From assembly GCA_035264765.1 (NCBI GenBank), contig DATFPQ010000177.1, positions 1-15,948 on the forward strand: DNA of 15,948 nucleotides, written 5' to 3'. The stretch is from DATFPQ01 sp035264765 (GTDB lineage Bacteria > Actinomycetota > Actinomycetes > Actinomycetales > Angustibacteraceae). Positions within the stretch are counted from its first letter, which is position 1. Each line of letters begins with the position of its first letter. The notes beneath the pieces were generated by a model. It searched no databases and was not told the origin of the DNA. It was given only the letters and a program-made list of their open reading frames with translations. Positions 15,023 to 15,948 of the stretch are shown piece after piece. A program made the position numbers and the translations under genes.

Positions 15023-15087
15023 TCGCAGCCGTGGGCCCAGCGTTCTGGTCGTGAATCGCAGCCACCCGGGCGCAACCACGGCTGCGA
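15023..15087. repeat. Inverted repeat plus direct copy between tRNA-Leu and the dioxygenase gene
   Basis: TCGCAGCCGTGG (15023-15034) is exactly repeated in inverse orientation as CCACGGCTGCGA (15076-15087). A direct partial copy, TCGCAGCC, lies between them (15056-15063). The right arm can therefore pair with either left copy, giving alternative 12-bp or 8-bp stems. The stretch 14968-15127 between the convergent tRNA and dioxygenase genes has no open reading frame I can support. Confidence 0.6.
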
Positions 15088-15127
15088 TGCAGCGGGAGTG
15101 CGACAGCGCCTGGTCGGTCGGCAGGGC

Positions 15128-15948
15128 TCAGGAGCCTGCCAGCCGGGCCTGCTCGGCGTGGTCGCGCTCGCCCTGGAGCCGCACGCGCTCCGGGACGACC
15201 TGCTCGCGCAGGCCCGTGGGCCTGAAGTCCAGGCGGTCCACCCCCAGGCCGCGGAGCACGGCCCGCTCGACCAGGGAGAAGTCCTCCGGGTCGTCGCGGT
15301 CGAAGCGCATGGGCTCCCGCAGGGTCAACGGCGGGTTGGTGATCAAGCGCTGCCGGCGCAGGACGTTCTGCGACGTCGCATGCAGCGTGAACGGGTGGAT
15401 GAGGACGACGTCCCCGACGGTGCCCGTGATCTCGACGAAGTCGTGGCACTGGCGAATGAGCGCGTCGTAGTCGAAGTCGCCCGGTAGCAGGCCCTCGGGG
15501 TGCTCGGCCAGGAGCCTGGCGATCACGGGCACGGAGTCGGCGGCAAGGAACGTGCCACCGCCCTGTGACACGACGTTCGTCCACAGCACGAGCGTCAGGA
15601 GGCCCTGCTCCGGGGAGTCCAGGAAGTGTCGGAAGAAGTCGCCGTCCTTGTGCCAGCCGCCGACCTCGGCGGACGCCGGCTCGAACGGACGGTCGGCGCC
15701 CACGCCGAGGTTGGCGATGAAGCCGTCGCTCCACAGCCACGGCACCTCGACCCGCTCGGCCCCTCCCAGCAGGTCGCACGCGGCGTTGAACGCGCGTGGC
15801 GCGAAGTCACGAGTGTCGACCCACTCCTTCGAGGACAGGTGCACCCTTGGCTCGGCCCAGGTCGTCGGGTCCTCGCGGTCGTAGCCCAGCCGGGCCCACG
15901 CGGTGTCGACCCAGTCCCTGGCGTCTTCGCTGGTGAAACAGTTCCCTA
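15128..15948 (-). CDS. Phytanoyl-CoA dioxygenase (PhyH) family protein, partial (N-terminus past right edge)
   Basis: A Fe(II)/2-oxoglutarate-dependent oxygenase-like protein whose frame stays open to the window end, giving 272 codons plus a partial one. The first visible residues are GNCFTSEDARDWVDTAWARL, which fits the region shortly after a PhyH N-terminus, so only a few tens of residues are probably missing. The iron-binding HxD is GGWHKDGDFF (His at 15650-15652, Asp at 15644-15646). The distal His is in VVLIHPFTLHATSQN, and the Arg that would bind the 2-oxoglutarate carboxylate is in RRQRLITNPPLTL. The substrate is unknown. The C-terminus is charged and helical, and a 6-bp inverted repeat (15120-15125 / 15135-15140) overlaps the stop codon. 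The internal GTG at 15844 is not the true start because homology continues upstream of it. Confidence 0.88.
   Translation of the reverse strand, partial: GNCFTSEDARDWVDTAWARLGYDREDPTTWAEPRVHLSSKEWVDTRDFAPRAFNAACDLLGGAERVEVPWLWSDGFIANLGVGADRPFEPASAEVGGWHKDGDFFRHFLDSPEQGLLTLVLWTNVVSQGGGTFLAADSVPVIARLLAEHPEGLLPGDFDYDALIRQCHDFVEITGTVGDVVLIHPFTLHATSQNVLRRQRLITNPPLTLREPMRFDRDDPEDFSLVERAVLRGLGVDRLDFRPTGLREQVVPERVRLQGERDHAEQARLAGS

Noticed and set aside
14883..15127. tRNA-Leu as an integration site for a mobile element
   Set aside because: No integrase, no direct repeat of the tRNA 3' end, and the flanking genes look like ordinary chromosomal genes.

Overview
The window is chromosomal DNA from a very GC-rich actinobacterium. 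The evidence is gene content: mycothiol ligase MshC, an F420-type luciferase-like oxidoreductase, actinobacterial families SCO1664, DUF3090, MSMEG_4193-like phosphomutase and DUF5703, and many GTG starts. From memory, the set of metH, PAC2, mshC, SCO1664, DUF3090, phosphomutase, uppP and M20 peptidase genes resembles the Mycobacterium tuberculosis Rv2124c-Rv2141c neighbourhood, so most of this is ancestral backbone. There is no integrase, transposase, phage gene or CRISPR array. I cannot name the genus.

Layout. 1-2172 (-): the N-terminal 724 codons of metH, cut by the left edge. 2346-3209 (+): PAC2-family protein. 3210-3384: convergent intergenic region with a degenerate palindrome array. 3385-4740 (-): mshC, with a low-complexity Asp-Asp-Thr insert. 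4741-4902: mshC promoter and a 17-bp tandem repeat. 4903-7060 (-): three genes of unproven function, namely a kinase-like SCO1664 protein, DUF3090 and a histidine-phosphatase-fold protein. 7090-8124 (+): corA. 8131-10070 (-): uppP and an F420/LLM oxidoreductase. 10134-11096 (+): aldo/keto reductase. 11114-11476 (-): small acidic protein. 11565-11750 (+): DUF5703. 11846-13354 (+): amino-acid permease. 13364-14719 (-): M20 peptidase. 14883-14967 (+): tRNA-Leu(GAG). 15128-15948 (-): phytanoyl-CoA dioxygenase-like gene, cut by the right edge.

Themes. MetH and MshC both sit in sulfur/thiol metabolism. The most system-like unit is the minus-strand run phosphomutase > DUF3090 > SCO1664 > mshC: a phosphatase fold and a phosphoinositide-kinase-like fold flank a protein with a Cys/His tail, next to a mycothiol gene. 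Its biochemistry is undescribed as far as I know. DUF3090 and SCO1664 overlap by 4 nt.

A second theme is initiation. Six genes (mshC, DUF3090, phosphomutase, LLM, aldo/keto reductase, acidic protein) have a TAnnnT hexamer 6-8 nt before the start codon and no clear Shine-Dalgarno. corA and DUF5703 have weaker versions. This is the layout of leaderless actinobacterial mRNAs. metH, PAC2, the permease and the M20 peptidase instead have recognisable ribosome-binding sites.
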